This document shows positions 23,201 through 35,800 of a stretch of DNA of 64,000 bases, one piece after another. Positions within the stretch are counted from its first letter, which is position 1; each line of letters begins with the position of its first letter. A program made the translations under genes and the position numbers. Under the pieces are notes generated by a model that made no database searches, was not told where the DNA came from, and worked only from the letters and a program-made list of their open reading frames with translations. This DNA is from Aspidapion aeneum (taxonomy: Eukaryota; Arthropoda; Insecta; Coleoptera; Brentidae), in contig OY755047.1 in the NCBI GenBank assembly GCA_963576565.1, positions 1,054,001 through 1,118,000 of the forward strand, written 5' to 3'.

Positions 23201-26200
23201 TACAAAGCGGAAGGGTAGGGCGAGAGCTAACTTGTTGAGGGAGGAAAGGGCAGCCTCAGTGGCCGCTCAAGAAAGAGAAAAAGAGGCCTCTGAAGGAAGA
23301 AAGTTGGTCCACGATAGAAAGATTGAGTTAGAAAAACTTGAAAAAAGGTAAGGACAATATTTCTAAAAATTTATTTTGGGAATAGATCTCTAAAATATTC
23401 GTATCCTTTTCAGGCTGTTCATGGGAGGAAAACTCCCAAACAGGCCAGAGCCTGAAGGAGCAGAGGGGGAGGGAGAAGAGGAGAAACCCTCCACCCCACC
23501 TCATCCCGTCGAAAACAGAGCTCAAGAATTCGAAATGCTTAAAAGGGCCACTGGTAGGTACTTCAAAGAAGGAAATACCTGTTTTACCCAAAAAATAAAT
23601 TTGTTATGAGTGGGACAAATAGTTACTGATGTGACAATAGTGTCACATAATATATGTGACAATAATGGTACATGTGTCTCACCTGTCACAATACTGTCCC
23701 ACCGGTGACAATACTGTCTCACATGTGACAATAACGTCCCACCCGTGACAAAACTGTCCCACCTGTGAAAATACTGTCCCACCTATGACAATACTTTCCC
23801 ACCTATCACAAAACTGTCCCATCTGTGACAATACTGTTCCACCTGTGATAATACTGTCCCACGTGTGATAATACTGTCCCACCTGTGACAATAGTGACCC
23901 ACCTGTGACAATAATGTCCCACCTGTGACAATACTGTCCCTCCTCTGACAATACCACCAGTTTAACAATATATTTTAAGCTCATTTATGCTTTTTTTAAA
24001 GGCGGCACATCGACCACAGAAGTTCTGGAAAAGTTCCAAGCCCAGAAATACACTCAGGCACGGCTAGACGCCCTCAGGAAAAAATCTGAGGAAGAGAAAT
24101 CTAGACTGGAACAAAATGTGGAAACTCTGAAAAACAAGTTGGAGGGCTACAAGTATTCGGAAGTAAAAGAAGCCGAAAGGTATGCAAAAGACTTGAGAAT
24201 TTTTAGTTGAGACTAAGTATAGTAGAGCTTAACTATGGAGTGTAAGTAGAAAAAAATCAACTTTTTTTTTCCTAGGAAAACAAGCGAAATGGATAGACTA
24301 CAAACAGAAATTATTAATCAGCAAAATCGCTCTCAAAAATTCAAGGAAGAAAAAATATCCAAGGACAACGCACTGATCAGAGTCTTGGAAAGTCTCCATT
24401 TCTTAAGGTTGTGCGTCAATCCTCTCAGCGTACCAGAAACTGACTCTGAGAGGTACCAATATTATTTTTTACTTCATAAGACACTTTTAAGAATGAGACA
24501 ATACAATATAAATTACAAGAAATTAATTTAATTCTTGTCGAATTTCAGGGTGACTTCCAGTCTGATCCAGGACGTGAAAACTGTAATGGAAAAATTTGGT
24601 CGCATTATCCACGATGAAGAGGAAGAAAAGGAAGAAACGGGCGTCAAAGAAGAGGGAGAATCGGATGAGGAACGAGATCGAGAAAAACCGCTAGAGGTTT
24701 GTTAGTTCCTTGCTTCTATTTTTACTGCATACTTACTTCTCTTCTGAGTGAGCTTTTTTTTCTGAGTGACTTTCTTTCCCACTGAGTGGCTTTCTCTTCT
24801 TCTGAGAAATTTCCTTTTCTTCTGAGTGACTTTATTCTTTTCTCAATGACTTCCCTCCTCTTCTGACTGACTTTCCTAACCTTCTGAGTGATTTCCTCCC
24901 CTTCTGAGTGATTTCCTCTCCTTCTGAGCATTTTTTTATTTTGAGTATCTCCTTGTCTTCTGAGGAAGGTCATACTTGTCTGAGTTAGTTTCCTTTCTTT
25001 CTTAGTGTCTTTTTGTTCTTGTAAACGACTTCCTTCCTTTCTAATTGACAACCCTTGCTTCAGAGTCACTTTCACCCCTAGTAAATGACACCTTTCTCTT
25101 CTTTTTCTTCTGAGTGGCTTTCCTAATCTTCTGATTGTATTCCTTCCCTTCTGAGTATTATTTTATTTTGAGTGACTTCCTTACCTATTTAAGTAATTTA
25201 TTTCTAATTTTCTGAGCTACTCCCCTCTTTTCCTAACTTACTTTGTTTTCTTTTGAGGGAGTTTTTTCCTTTTCTGAGTGATTGATTCCTTTGTAAGCGA
25301 CTTCCCTCCCCTTCTGAGTTACTTTTCTTCCCTTTTGAGTAATATTCTGTTTTTTAAATAACCTCCTTGTCTTCAGAGAAAGTTTATACTTTTCTGAGTT
25401 AGTGTCCTTTCTTTCTGAGTGTTTTCTTGTTCTTGTCTTTCCTTTCTAATTAGACAACCCTTGCTTCTGAGACACTTCCTCCCCTTGTAAGTGACTTCCC
25501 CCTCTTCTTTTTCTGGTAAGTTACTTTCTTTTCTTCTTAGTGACTCTCTCTCCTTTTGAGTGACATTCTTTCCTTCTAAGTGACTTTCTTTCTTGGTTAT
25601 TTTCTTCCCTTCTTAATCACTTCCTTGTCTCCTGAGGAACTTTTCTGAGTTACTTACTTTTCCTTGTTAGTGGTCTATTTCTTCCCTTTTGAGTGGCAAT
25701 CTCTTCCTAACTATTTTCTTTCCTTTTGAATGACTTCCTTAATTATCTTCTGGGCAACTTTCTACTTTTCCGAGTTACTTCCCTTCCTTTCTGAGGGACA
25801 TTTTCTTCTTCCGAATGACTTTTTTCCTTCTAATATACTTGAGGATTTTGCTTTTGAGTTAATTCTTGTCCTTGTGAGTGACTTTTTCTTCTTCTGAGTT
25901 ATTTCTTCCCCTTCCGACTGACTGTAACGAACGTTTTTTCTTAATTTTTAGATTATCGAAGAAAGACTACCCGCCCCCTACAGCGGCCTAGTCAGACGCA
26001 CACCAATGACTCAAATCAGCGGCTCGCCTGCGCCTCCCCCTACTCCAGGTGAGTCTATCAAAACAGTGTTACGGGTGGGCGAGACAACGATTTTTTGTTA
26101 GGCAGCGGTCGTTACGGGTCTGACATATATTTATGTTACGGGTGTGACATATATTTATGTTAAGTGTGTAATATATGTTAATGTTGCGGGCGTGATATAT

Positions 26201-26528
26201 ATTTATGTTACGGGCGTGACATATATTTGTGTTACGGGCGTGACATGCATTTATGTTATGGGCGTGACATATAGTTATGTTACGGGCGTGACATATAGTT
26301 ATGTTACGGGCGTGACATATAGGTATGTTGCGGGCGTGACATTTTTTACTTTGGCAGTGGGCGTGACCCAAAATATTTTTTCGTGGTTAAAACTTGTTTA
26401 TTTTATTTTCAGTGTCTGAGGAGGAGGAAGACGTGCCATCGCGAAGCTACCTGAAACGTCAAGCCCAGCTGGTAGTCGATGCCAAATCAAGAAGGAAGAA
26501 TATACGAATGCAACTGCCAAAACGTTAA
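20294..26528 (+). CDS. ODAD3: Outer dynein arm docking complex subunit 3 (CCDC151 homologue)
   Basis: I assemble eleven exons, all with GT-AG junctions and matching phase: 20294-20378, 20664-20834, 21570-21775, 22621-22809, 23187-23347, 23414-23553, 24002-24179, 24276-24452, 24549-24696, 25952-26048 and 26413-26528. They give 555 residues. The family usually has about 600. The protein is almost wholly charged coiled coil. Family landmarks include LAELNKKI..IKKKIQLSEGQRKALFE near the start (residues about 11-37), LLDLQIIDK, and YMDELGLEYQKLL. Also present are LQNSIHAMEVQIREAIHIK (about 159-177), ATGGTS (316-321) and YKYSE (367-371), followed by an acidic stretch (about 458-485). The vertebrate protein has the same order, with ATGT and LKYSG at the matching places. 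ODAD3 helps anchor outer dynein arms to ciliary and sperm axonemal doublets. The start is the first ATG in frame; an additional upstream exon cannot be excluded. Confidence 0.88.
20899..21475. mobile_element. MITE-like inverted-repeat element in ODAD3 intron 2
   Basis: The left end has TTCATACTCGTCTTAGTCTT and the right end has the inverse of TTCATACTCGTCTTTTGTC. Subterminal copies of TTCATACTCGTCTT and TTTTGTTTTTGATTAGTC recur near 20990 and, inverted, near 21340-21375. About 577 bp lie between the ends and no transposase is encoded. A clear target duplication could not be assigned, so the superfamily is open. It lies wholly in the intron 20835-21569. Confidence 0.65.
21791..22613 (+). repeat. 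(TTTTTGA)n heptamer array in ODAD3 intron 3
   Basis: About 117 near-perfect copies of the 7-bp unit TTTTTGA fill the intron 21776-22620. I noticed only one clear variant unit (TTGTTTTTTG near 22540). The array runs right up to the acceptor TTCTTGTAG, so it also supplies the polypyrimidine tract of exon 4. Confidence 0.97.
22830..23140 (+). repeat. Degenerate GACAAGACTAT repeat in ODAD3 intron 4
   Basis: Intron 22810-23186 contains many variants of GACAAGACTATGA (for example near 22880, 22910, 22930 and 22975) without strict periodicity. It is a decayed minisatellite. Confidence 0.6.
23625..23955 (+). repeat. 20-bp minisatellite in ODAD3 intron 6
   Basis: About 16 copies of a 20-bp unit, GTGACAATACTGTCCCACCT with point variants, fill the intron 23554-24001. 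Minus-strand ORFs of 86-101 residues across it arise because three units equal 60 bp. They are not genes. Confidence 0.95.
24722..25925 (+). repeat. Pyrimidine-rich minisatellite of about 20 bp in ODAD3 intron 9
   Basis: Intron 24697-25951 is made of degenerate units of about 20 bp on the theme TTCTGAGTGACTTCCTTCCC. Very roughly 55-60 units are present, diverged and with indels. The 117-residue minus-strand ORF at its left end is a repeat artefact. Confidence 0.85.
26062..26350 (+). repeat. 24-bp minisatellite in ODAD3 intron 10
   Basis: About twelve copies of a 24-bp unit read GTTACGGGCGTGACATATAT followed by TTAT. They fill most of intron 26049-26412. ORFs on both strands reflect the multiple-of-three unit length. 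Confidence 0.93.
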
Positions 26529-26734
26529 GTCTTATTTGTTCTCTTGCCCCTAATTGCATGGATTTTATTTTGTGTCCCTTAAACTGACACTCTTTTTTAA
26601 TAGGAGATTACTTCAGATAAGGGACTAAATTTATTTTGGTGCAAGCTGTCTTAATTAATATTTATTTATTAATGCAAGTGTGTCTTAAGGAATCAGGTAC
26701 TGTTTTATATTTATTTTGTACCTATGCAGTTTTC

Positions 26735-26740
26735 AATAAA
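26735..26740 (+). terminator. ODAD3 polyadenylation signal
   Basis: AATAAA lies about 207 bp after the ODAD3 stop and about 75 bp before the satellite array. It is the only canonical signal I noted in this 3' region. Confidence 0.65.
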
Positions 26741-26815
26741 TAATTTCAGAAGAGTTCTCTGCATTTAGTTAAGTCCCACAACTACCTAATAGGCGTAGTA
26801 AAAGGTATCTTCGCA

Positions 26816-29800
26816 ACGTTTTCTGCAAAATTTTTCATTTTAATCAGGAGAGCAGAAGAAATCAAGAGTAACAATTATACTTTAAAAATACCTCCTCGCA
26901 CTTATGTCGTCCTGATAGAAAATTTCTTAACTCAGCTTTTCTGCAAAATTTTACATTTTTATTAGGAGAGCAGAAGAAATCCGGAGTAACAGAAAATTTA
27001 AAAAATATCTCCTCGCACTTATGTCGTCCTGATAGAAAATCTCTTAACTCGTGTTTTCCGCAAAATTTTACATTTTTATCAGAAGAGCAGAAGAAATCAG
27101 GAGTAACAGGAAATTTTAAAAATACCTCCTCGCACTTATGTCGTTCTGATAGAAAATCTCTAAACTCCGGTTTTCTGCAAAGTTTTACATTTTATCAGGA
27201 GAGCAGAAGAAATCAAGAGTAACAGAAAATTTTTAAAATACCTCCTCGTACTTATGTGGTCCTGATAGAAAATCTCATAACTCGGATTTTCTGCAAAATT
27301 TTACATTTTATCAGGAGAGCAGAAGAAGATATCAGGAGTAACAGGAAATTTAAAAAATACCTCCTCGCAGTTATGTCGTCCTGATAGATCTCTTGGGTTT
27401 TCTGCAAAATTTTACATTTTATCAGGAGAGCAGAAGAAATCAGGAGTAACAGGAAATTTAAAAAATACCTCCTCGCACTTATGTCGTTCTGATAGAAAAT
27501 CTCTAAACTCCGGTTTTCTGCAAAATTTTACATTTTATCAGGAGAGCAGAAGATATCAGGAGTAACAGGAAATTTAAAAAATACCTCCTCGCACTCATGT
27601 CGTCCTGATAGAAAATCTCTTAACTCCGGTTTTCTGCAAAATTTTACATCTTATCAGGAGAGCAGAAGAAATCAGGAGTAACAGAAAATTTTAAAAATAC
27701 CTCCTCGCACTTATGTCGTCCTGATAGAAAATCTCTTAACTCGGGTTTTTTGCAAAATTTTACATTTTTATCAGGAGAGTAGAAGATATCAGGAGTAACA
27801 GGAAATTTTCAAAATACCTCCTCGCACTTATGTCGTCCTGATAGAAAATCTCTTAACTCGGGTTTTTTGCAAAATTTTACATTTTTATCAGGAGAGCAGA
27901 AGATATCAGGAGTAACAGGAAATTTAAAAAATACCTCCTCGCACTTATGTCGTCCTGATAGAAAATCTCTTAACTCGGGTTTTTTGCAAAATTTTACATT
28001 TTTATCAGGAGAGTAGAAGATATCAGGAGTAACAGGAAATTTTCAAAATACCTCCTCGCACTTATGTGGTCTTGATAGAAAATCTCTTAACTCGGGTTTT
28101 CTGCAAAATTTTACATTTTATCAGGAGAGCAGAAGAAATCAGGAGTAACAGGAAATTTAAAAAATACCTCCTCGCACTTATGTCGTCCTGATAGAAAATC
28201 TCTTAACTCCGGTTTTCTGCAAAATTTTACATTTTATCAGGAGAGCAGAAGAAATCAGGAGTAACAGAAAATTTAAAAAATACCTCCTCGCACTTATGTC
28301 GTCCTGATAGAAAATCTCTTAACTCGGGTTTTTTGCAAAATTTTACATTTTTATCAGGAGAGCAGAAGATATCAGGAGTAACAGGAAATTTAAAAAATAC
28401 CTCCTCGCACTCATGTCGTCCTGATAGAAAATCTCTTAACTCCGGTTTTCTGCAAAATTTTACATCTTATCAGGAGAGCAGAAGAAATCAGGAGTAACAG
28501 AAAATTTTAAAAATACCTCCTCGCACTTATGTCGTCCTGATAGAAAATCTCTTAACTCGGGTTTTTTGCAAAATTTTACATTTTTATCAGGAGAGCAGAA
28601 GATATCAGGAGTAACAGGAAATTTAAAAAATACCTCCTCGCACTTATGTCGTCCTGATAGAAAATCTCTTAACTCGGGTTTTTTGCAAAATTTTACATTT
28701 TTATCAGGAGAGCAGAAGATATCAGGAGTAACAGGAAATTTAAAAAATACCTCCTCGCACTTATGTCGTCCTGATAGAAAATCTCTTAACTCGGGTTTTT
28801 TGCAAAATTTTACATTTTTATCAGGAGAGCAGAAGATATCAGGAGTAACAGGAAATTTAAAAAATACCTCCTCGCACTCATGTCGTCCTGATAGAAAATC
28901 TCTTAACTCCGGTTTTCTGCAAAATTTTACATCTTATCAGGAGAGCAGAAGAAATCAGGAGTAACAGAAAATTTTAAAAATACCTCCTCGCACTTATGTC
29001 GTCCTGATAGAAAATCTCTTAACTCGGGTTTTTTGCAAAATTTTACATTTTTATCAGGAGAGCAGAAGATATCAGGAGTAACAGGAAATTTAAAAAATAC
29101 CTCCTCGCACTCATGTCGTCCTGATAGAAAATCTCTTAACTCCGGTTTTCTGCAAAATTTTACATCTTATCAGGAGAGCAGAAGAAATCAGGAGTAACAG
29201 AAAATTTTAAAAATACCTCCTCGCACTTATGTCGTCCTGATAGAAAATCTCTTAACTCGGGTTTTTTGCAAAATTTACATTTTTATCAGGAGAGCAGAAG
29301 AAATCAGGAGTAACAGGAAATTTAAAAAATACCTCCTCGCACTTATGTCGTCCTGATAGAAAATCTCTTAACTCCGGTTTTCTGCAAAATTTTACATTTT
29401 ATCAGGAGAGCAGAAGAAATCAGGAGTAACAGAAAATTTAAAAAATACCTCCTCGCACTTATGTCGTCCTGATAGAAAATCTCTTAACTCGGGTTTTTTG
29501 CAAAATTTTACATTTTTATCAGGAGAGCAGAAGATATCAGGAGTAACAGGAAATTTAAAAAATACCTCCTCGCACTTATGTCGTCCTGATAGAAAATCTC
29601 TTAACTCCGGTTTTCTGCAAAATTTTACATTTTATCAGGAGAGCAGAAGAAATCAGGAGTAACAGGAAATTTAAAAAATACCTCCTCGCACTTATGTCGT
29701 CCTGATAGAAAATCTCTTAACTCCGGTTTTCTGCAAAATTTTACATTTTATCAGGAGAGCAGAAGAAATCAGGAGTAACAGAAAATTTTAAAAATACCTC

Positions 29801-32800
29801 CTCGCACTTATGTCGTCCTGATAGAAAATCTCTTAACTCGGGTTTTTTGCAAAATTTTACATTTTTATCAGGAGAGCAGAAGATATCAGGAGTAACAGGA
29901 AATTTAAAAAATACCTCCTCGCACTCATGTCGTCCTGATAGAAAATCTCTTAACTCCGGTTTTCTGCAAAATTTTACATCTTATCAGGAGAGCAGAAGAA
30001 ATCAGGAGTAACAGGAAATTTAAAAAATACCTCCTCGCACTTATGTCGTCCTGATAGAAAATCTCTTAACTCGGGTTTTTTGCAAAATTTTACATTTTTA
30101 TCAGGAGAGCAGAAGATATCAGGAGTAACAGGAAATTTAAAAAATACCTCCTCGCACTTATGTCGTCCTGATAGAAAATCTCTTAACTCGGGTTTTTTGC
30201 AAAATTTTACATTTTTATCAGGAGAGCAGAAGATATCAGGAGTAACAGGAAATTTAAAAAATACCTCCTCGCACTCATGTCGTCCTGATAGAAAATCTCT
30301 TAACTCCGGTTTTCTGCAAAATTTTACATCTTATCAGGAGAGCAGAAGAAATCAGGAGTAACAGAAAATTTTAAAAATACCTCCTCGCACTTATGTCGTC
30401 CTGATAGAAAATCTCTTAACTCGGGTTTTTTGCAAAATTTTACATTTTTATCAGGAGAGCAGAAGATATCAGGAGTAACAGGAAATTTAAAAAATACCTC
30501 CTCGCACTCATGTCGTCCTGATAGAAAATCTCTTAACTCCGGTTTTCTGCAAAATTTTACATCTTATCAGGAGAGCAGAAGAAATCAGGAGTAACAGAAA
30601 ATTTTAAAAATACCTCCTCGCACTTATGTCGTCCTGATAGAAAATCTCTTAACTCGGGTTTTTTGCAAAATTTACATTTTTATCAGGAGAGCAGAAGAAA
30701 TCAGGAGTAACAGGAAATTTAAAAAATACCTCCTCGCACTTATGTCGTCCTGATAGAAAATCTCTTAACTCCGGTTTTCTGCAAAATTTTACATTTTATC
30801 AGGAGAGCAGAAGAAATCAGGAGTAACAGAAAATTTAAAAAATACCTCCTCGCACTTATGTCGTCCTGATAGAAAATCTCTTAACTCGGGTTTTTTGCAA
30901 AATTTTACATTTTTATCAGGAGAGCAGAAGATATCAGGAGTAACAGGAAATTTAAAAAATACCTCCTCGCACTCATGTCGTCCTGATAGAAAATCTCTTA
31001 ACTCGGGTTTTTTGCAAAATTTACATTTTTATCAGGAGAGCAGAAGATATCAGGAGTAACAGGAAATTTAAAAAATACCTCCTCGCACTCATGTCGTCCT
31101 GATAGAAAATCTCTTAACTCCGGGTTTCTGCAAAATTTTACATCTTATCAGGAGAGCAGAAGAAATCAGGAGTAACAGAAAATTTAAAAAATACCTCCTC
31201 GCACTTATGTCGTCCTGATAGAAAATCTCTTAACTCGGGTTTTTTGCAAAATTTTACATTTTTATCAGGAGAGCAGAAGATATCAGGAGTAACAGGAAAT
31301 TTAAAAAATACCTCCTCGCACTTATGTCGTCCTGATAGAAAATCTCTTAACTCGGGTTTTTTGCAAAATTTTACATTTTTATCAGGAGAGCAGAAGATAT
31401 CAGGAGTAACAGGAAATTTAAAAAATACCTCCTCGCACTCATGTCGTCCTGATAGAAAATCTCTTAACTCCGATTTTCTGCAAAATTTTACATCTTATCA
31501 GGAGAGCAGAAGAAATCAGGAGTAACAGAAAATTTTAAAAATACCTCCTCGCACTCATGTCGTCCTGATAGAAAATCTCTTAACTCGGGTTTTCTGCAAA
31601 ATTTTACATTTTATCAGGATAGCAGAAGAAATCAGGAGTAACAGAAAATTTAGAAAATACCTCCTCACACTTATGTCGTCCTGATAGAAAATCTCTTAAC
31701 TCCGGTTTTCTGCAAAATTTTACATCTTATCAGGAGAGCAGAAGAAATCAGGAGTAACAGAAAATTTAAAAAATACCTCCTCGCACTTATGTCGTCTTGA
31801 TAGAAAATCTCTTAACTCGGGTTTTTTTGCAAAATTTTACATTTTTATCAGGAGAGCAGAAGATATCAGGAGTAACAGGAAATTTAAAAAATACCTCCTC
31901 GCACTTATGTCGTCCTGATAGAAAATCTCTTAACTCCGGTTTTCTGCAAAATTTTACATTTTATCAGGAGAGCAGAAGATATCAGGAGTAACAGGAAATT
32001 TAAAAAATACCTCCTCGCACTCATGTCGTCCTGCTAGAAAATCTCTTAACTCCGGTTTTCTGCAAAATTTTACATCTTATCAGGAGAGCAGAAGAAATCA
32101 GGAGTAACAGAAAATTTTAAAAATACCTCCTCGCACTTATGTCGTCCTGATAGAAAATCTCTTAACTCGGGTTTTCTGCAAAATTTTACATTTTATCAGG
32201 ATAGCAGAAGAAATCAGGAGTAACAGAAAATTTAGAAAATACCTCCTCGCACTTATGTCGTCCTGATAGAAAATCTCTTAACTCCGGTTTTCTGCAAAAT
32301 TTTACATTTTATCAGGAGAGCAGAAGAAATCAGGAGTAACAGAAAATTTTAAAAATACCTCCTCGCACTTATGTCGTCCTGATAGAAAATCTCTTAACTC
32401 GGGTTTTCTGCAAAATTTTACATTTTATCAGGATAGCAGAAGATATCAGGAGTAACAGGAAATTTAAAAAATACCTCCTCGCACTCATGTCGTCCTGATA
32501 GAAAATCTCTTAACTCCGGTTTTCTGCAAAATTTTACATCTTATCAGGAGAGCAGAAGAAATCAGGAGTAACAGAAAATTTTAAAAATACCTCCTCGCAC
32601 TTATGTCGTCCTGATAGAAAATCTCTTAACTCCGGTTTTCTGCAAAATTTTACATTTTATCAGGAGAGCAGAAGAAATCAGGAGTAACAGAAAATTTTAA
32701 AAATACCTCCTCGCACTTATGTCGTCCTGATAGAAAATCTCTTAACTCGGGTTTTCTGCAAAATTTTACATTTTATCAGGATAGCAGAAGAAATCAGGAG

Positions 32801-35800
32801 TAACAGAAAATTTTAAAAATACCTCCTCGCACTTATGTCGTCCTGATAGAAAATCTCTTAACTCGGGTTTTCTGCAAAATTTTACATTTTATCAGGATAG
32901 CAGAAGAAATCAGGAGTAACAGAAAATTTAGAAAATACCTCCTCGCACTTATGTCGTCCTGATAGAAAATCTCTTAACTCCGGTTTTCTGCAAAATTTTA
33001 CATTTTATCAGGAGAGCAGAAGAAATCAGGAGTAACAGAAAATTTTAAAAATACCTCCTCGCACTTATGTCGTCCTGATAGAAAATCTCTTAACTCGGGT
33101 TTTCTGCAAAATTTTACATTTTATCAGGATAGCAGAAGATATCAGGAGTAACAGGAAATTTAAAAAATACCTCCTCGCACTCATGTCGTCCTGATAGAAA
33201 ATCTCTTAACTCCGGTTTTCTGCAAAATTTTACATCTTATCAGGAGAGCAGAAGAAATCAGGAGTAACAGAAAATTTTAAAAATACCTCCTCGCACTTAT
33301 GTCGTCCTGATAGAAAATCTCTTAACTCCGGTTTTCTGCAAAATTTTACATTTTATCAGGAGAGCAGAAGAAATCAGGAGTAACAGAAAATTTTAAAAAT
33401 ACCTCCTCGCACTTATGTCGTCCTGATAGAAAATCTCTTAACTCGGGTTTTCTGCAAAATTTTACATTTTATCAGGATAGCAGAAGATATCAGGAGTAAC
33501 AGGAAATTTAAAAAATACCTCCTCGCACTCATGTCGTCCTGATAGAAAATCTCTTAACTCCGGTTTTCTGCAAAATTTTACATTTTATCAGGAGAGCAGA
33601 AGATATCAGGAGTAACAGGAAATTTAAAAAATACCTCCTCGCACTCATGTCGTCCTGATAGAAAATCTCTTAACTCCGGTTTTCTGCAAAATTTTACATC
33701 TTATCAGGAGAGCAGAAGAAATCAGGAGTAACAGAAAATTTAAAAAATACCTCCTCGCACTTATGTCGTCCTGATAGAAAATCTCTTAACTCCGGTTTTC
33801 TGCAAAATTTTACATTTTATCAGGAGAGCAGAAGAAATCAGGAGTAACAGAAAATTTAAAAAATACCTCCTCGCACTTATGTCGTCCTGATAGAAAATCT
33901 CTTAACTCGGGTTTTTTGCAAAATTTTACATTTTTATCAGGAGAGCAGAAGATATCAGGAGTAACAGGAAATTTAAAAAATACCTCCTCGCACTCATGTC
34001 GTCCTGATAGAAAATCTCTTAACTCCGGTTTTCTGCAAAATTTTACATCTTATCAGGAGAGCAGAAGAAATCAGGAGTAACAGAAAATTTTAAAAATACC
34101 TCCTCGCACTTATGTCGTCCTGATAGAAAATCTCTTAACTCGGGTTTTTTGCAAAATTTTACATTTTTATCAGGAGAGCAGAAGATATCAGGAGTAACAG
34201 GAAATTTAAAAAATACCTCCTCGCACTCATGTCGTCCTGATAGAAAATCTCTTAACTCCGGTTTTCTGCAAAATTTTACATCTTATCAGGAGAGCAGAAG
34301 AAATCAGGAGTAACAGAAAATTTTAAAAATACCTCCTCGCACTTATGTCGTCCTGATAGAAAATCTCTTAACTCGGGTTTTTTGCAAAATTTTACATTTT
34401 TATCAGGAGAGCAGAAGATATCAGGAGTAACAGGAAATTTAAAAAATACCTCCTCGCACTTATGTCGTCCTGATAGAAAATCTCTTAACTCGGGTTTTTT
34501 GCAAAATTTTACATTTTTATCAGGAGAGCAGAAGATATCAGGAGTAACAGGAAATTTAAAAAATACCTCCTCGCACTTATGTCGTCCTGATAGAAAATCT
34601 CTTAACTCGGGTTTTTTGCAAAATTTTACATTTTTATCAGGAGAGCAGAAGATATCAGGAGTAACAGGAAATTTAAAAAATACCTCCTCGCACTCATGTC
34701 GTCCTGATAGAAAATCTCTTAACTCCGGTTTTCTGCAAAATTTTACATCTTATCAGGAGAGCAGAAGAAATCAGGAGTAACAGAAAATTTTAAAAATACC
34801 TCCTCGCACTTATGTCGTCCTGATAGAAAATCTCTTAACTCGGGTTTTTTGCAAAATTTTACATTTTTATCAGGAGAGCAGAAGATATCAGGAGTAACAG
34901 GAAATTTAAAAAATACCTCCTCGCACTCATGTCGTCCTGATAGAAAATCTCTTAACTCCGGTTTTCTGCAAAATTTTACATCTTATCAGGAGAGCAGAAG
35001 AAATCAGGAGTAACAGAAAATTTTAAAAATACCTCCTCGCACTTATGTCGTCCTGATAGAAAATCTCTTAACTCGGGTTTTTTGCAAAATTTACATTTTT
35101 ATCAGGAGAGCAGAAGAAATCAGGAGTAACAGGAAATTTAAAAAATACCTCCTCGCACTTATGTCGTCCTGATAGAAAATCTCTTAACTCCGGTTTTCTG
35201 CAAAATTTTACATTTTATCAGGAGAGCAGAAGAAATCAGGAGTAACAGAAAATTTAAAAAATACCTCCTCGCACTTATGTCGTCCTGATAGAAAATCTCT
35301 TAACTCGGGTTTTTTGCAAAATTTTACATTTTTATCAGGAGAGCAGAAGATATCAGGAGTAACAGGAAATTTAAAAAATACCTCCTCGCACTCATGTCGT
35401 CCTGATAGAAAATCTCTTAACTCCGGTTTTCTGCAAAATTTTACATCTTATCAGGAGAGCAGAAGAAATCAGGAGTAACAGAAAATTTTAAAAATACCTC
35501 CTCGCACTTATGTCGTCCTGATAGAAAATCTCTTAACTCGGGTTTTTTGCAAAATTTACATTTTTATCAGGAGAGCAGAAGATATCAGGAGTAACAGGAA
35601 ATTTAAAAAATACCTCCTCGCACTCATGTCGTCCTGATAGAAAATCTCTTAACTCCGGTTTTCTGCAAAATTTTACATCTTATCAGGAGAGCAGAAGAAA
35701 TCAGGAGTAACAGAAAATTTAAAAAATACCTCCTCGCACTTATGTCGTCCTGATAGAAAATCTCTTAACTCGGGTTTTTTGCAAAATTTTACATTTTTAT

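Noticed and set aside
23328..23984. Minus-strand ORFs opposite ODAD3 exon 6 and intron 6
   Set aside because: They are shadows of a real exon on the other strand and of the 20-bp minisatellite.
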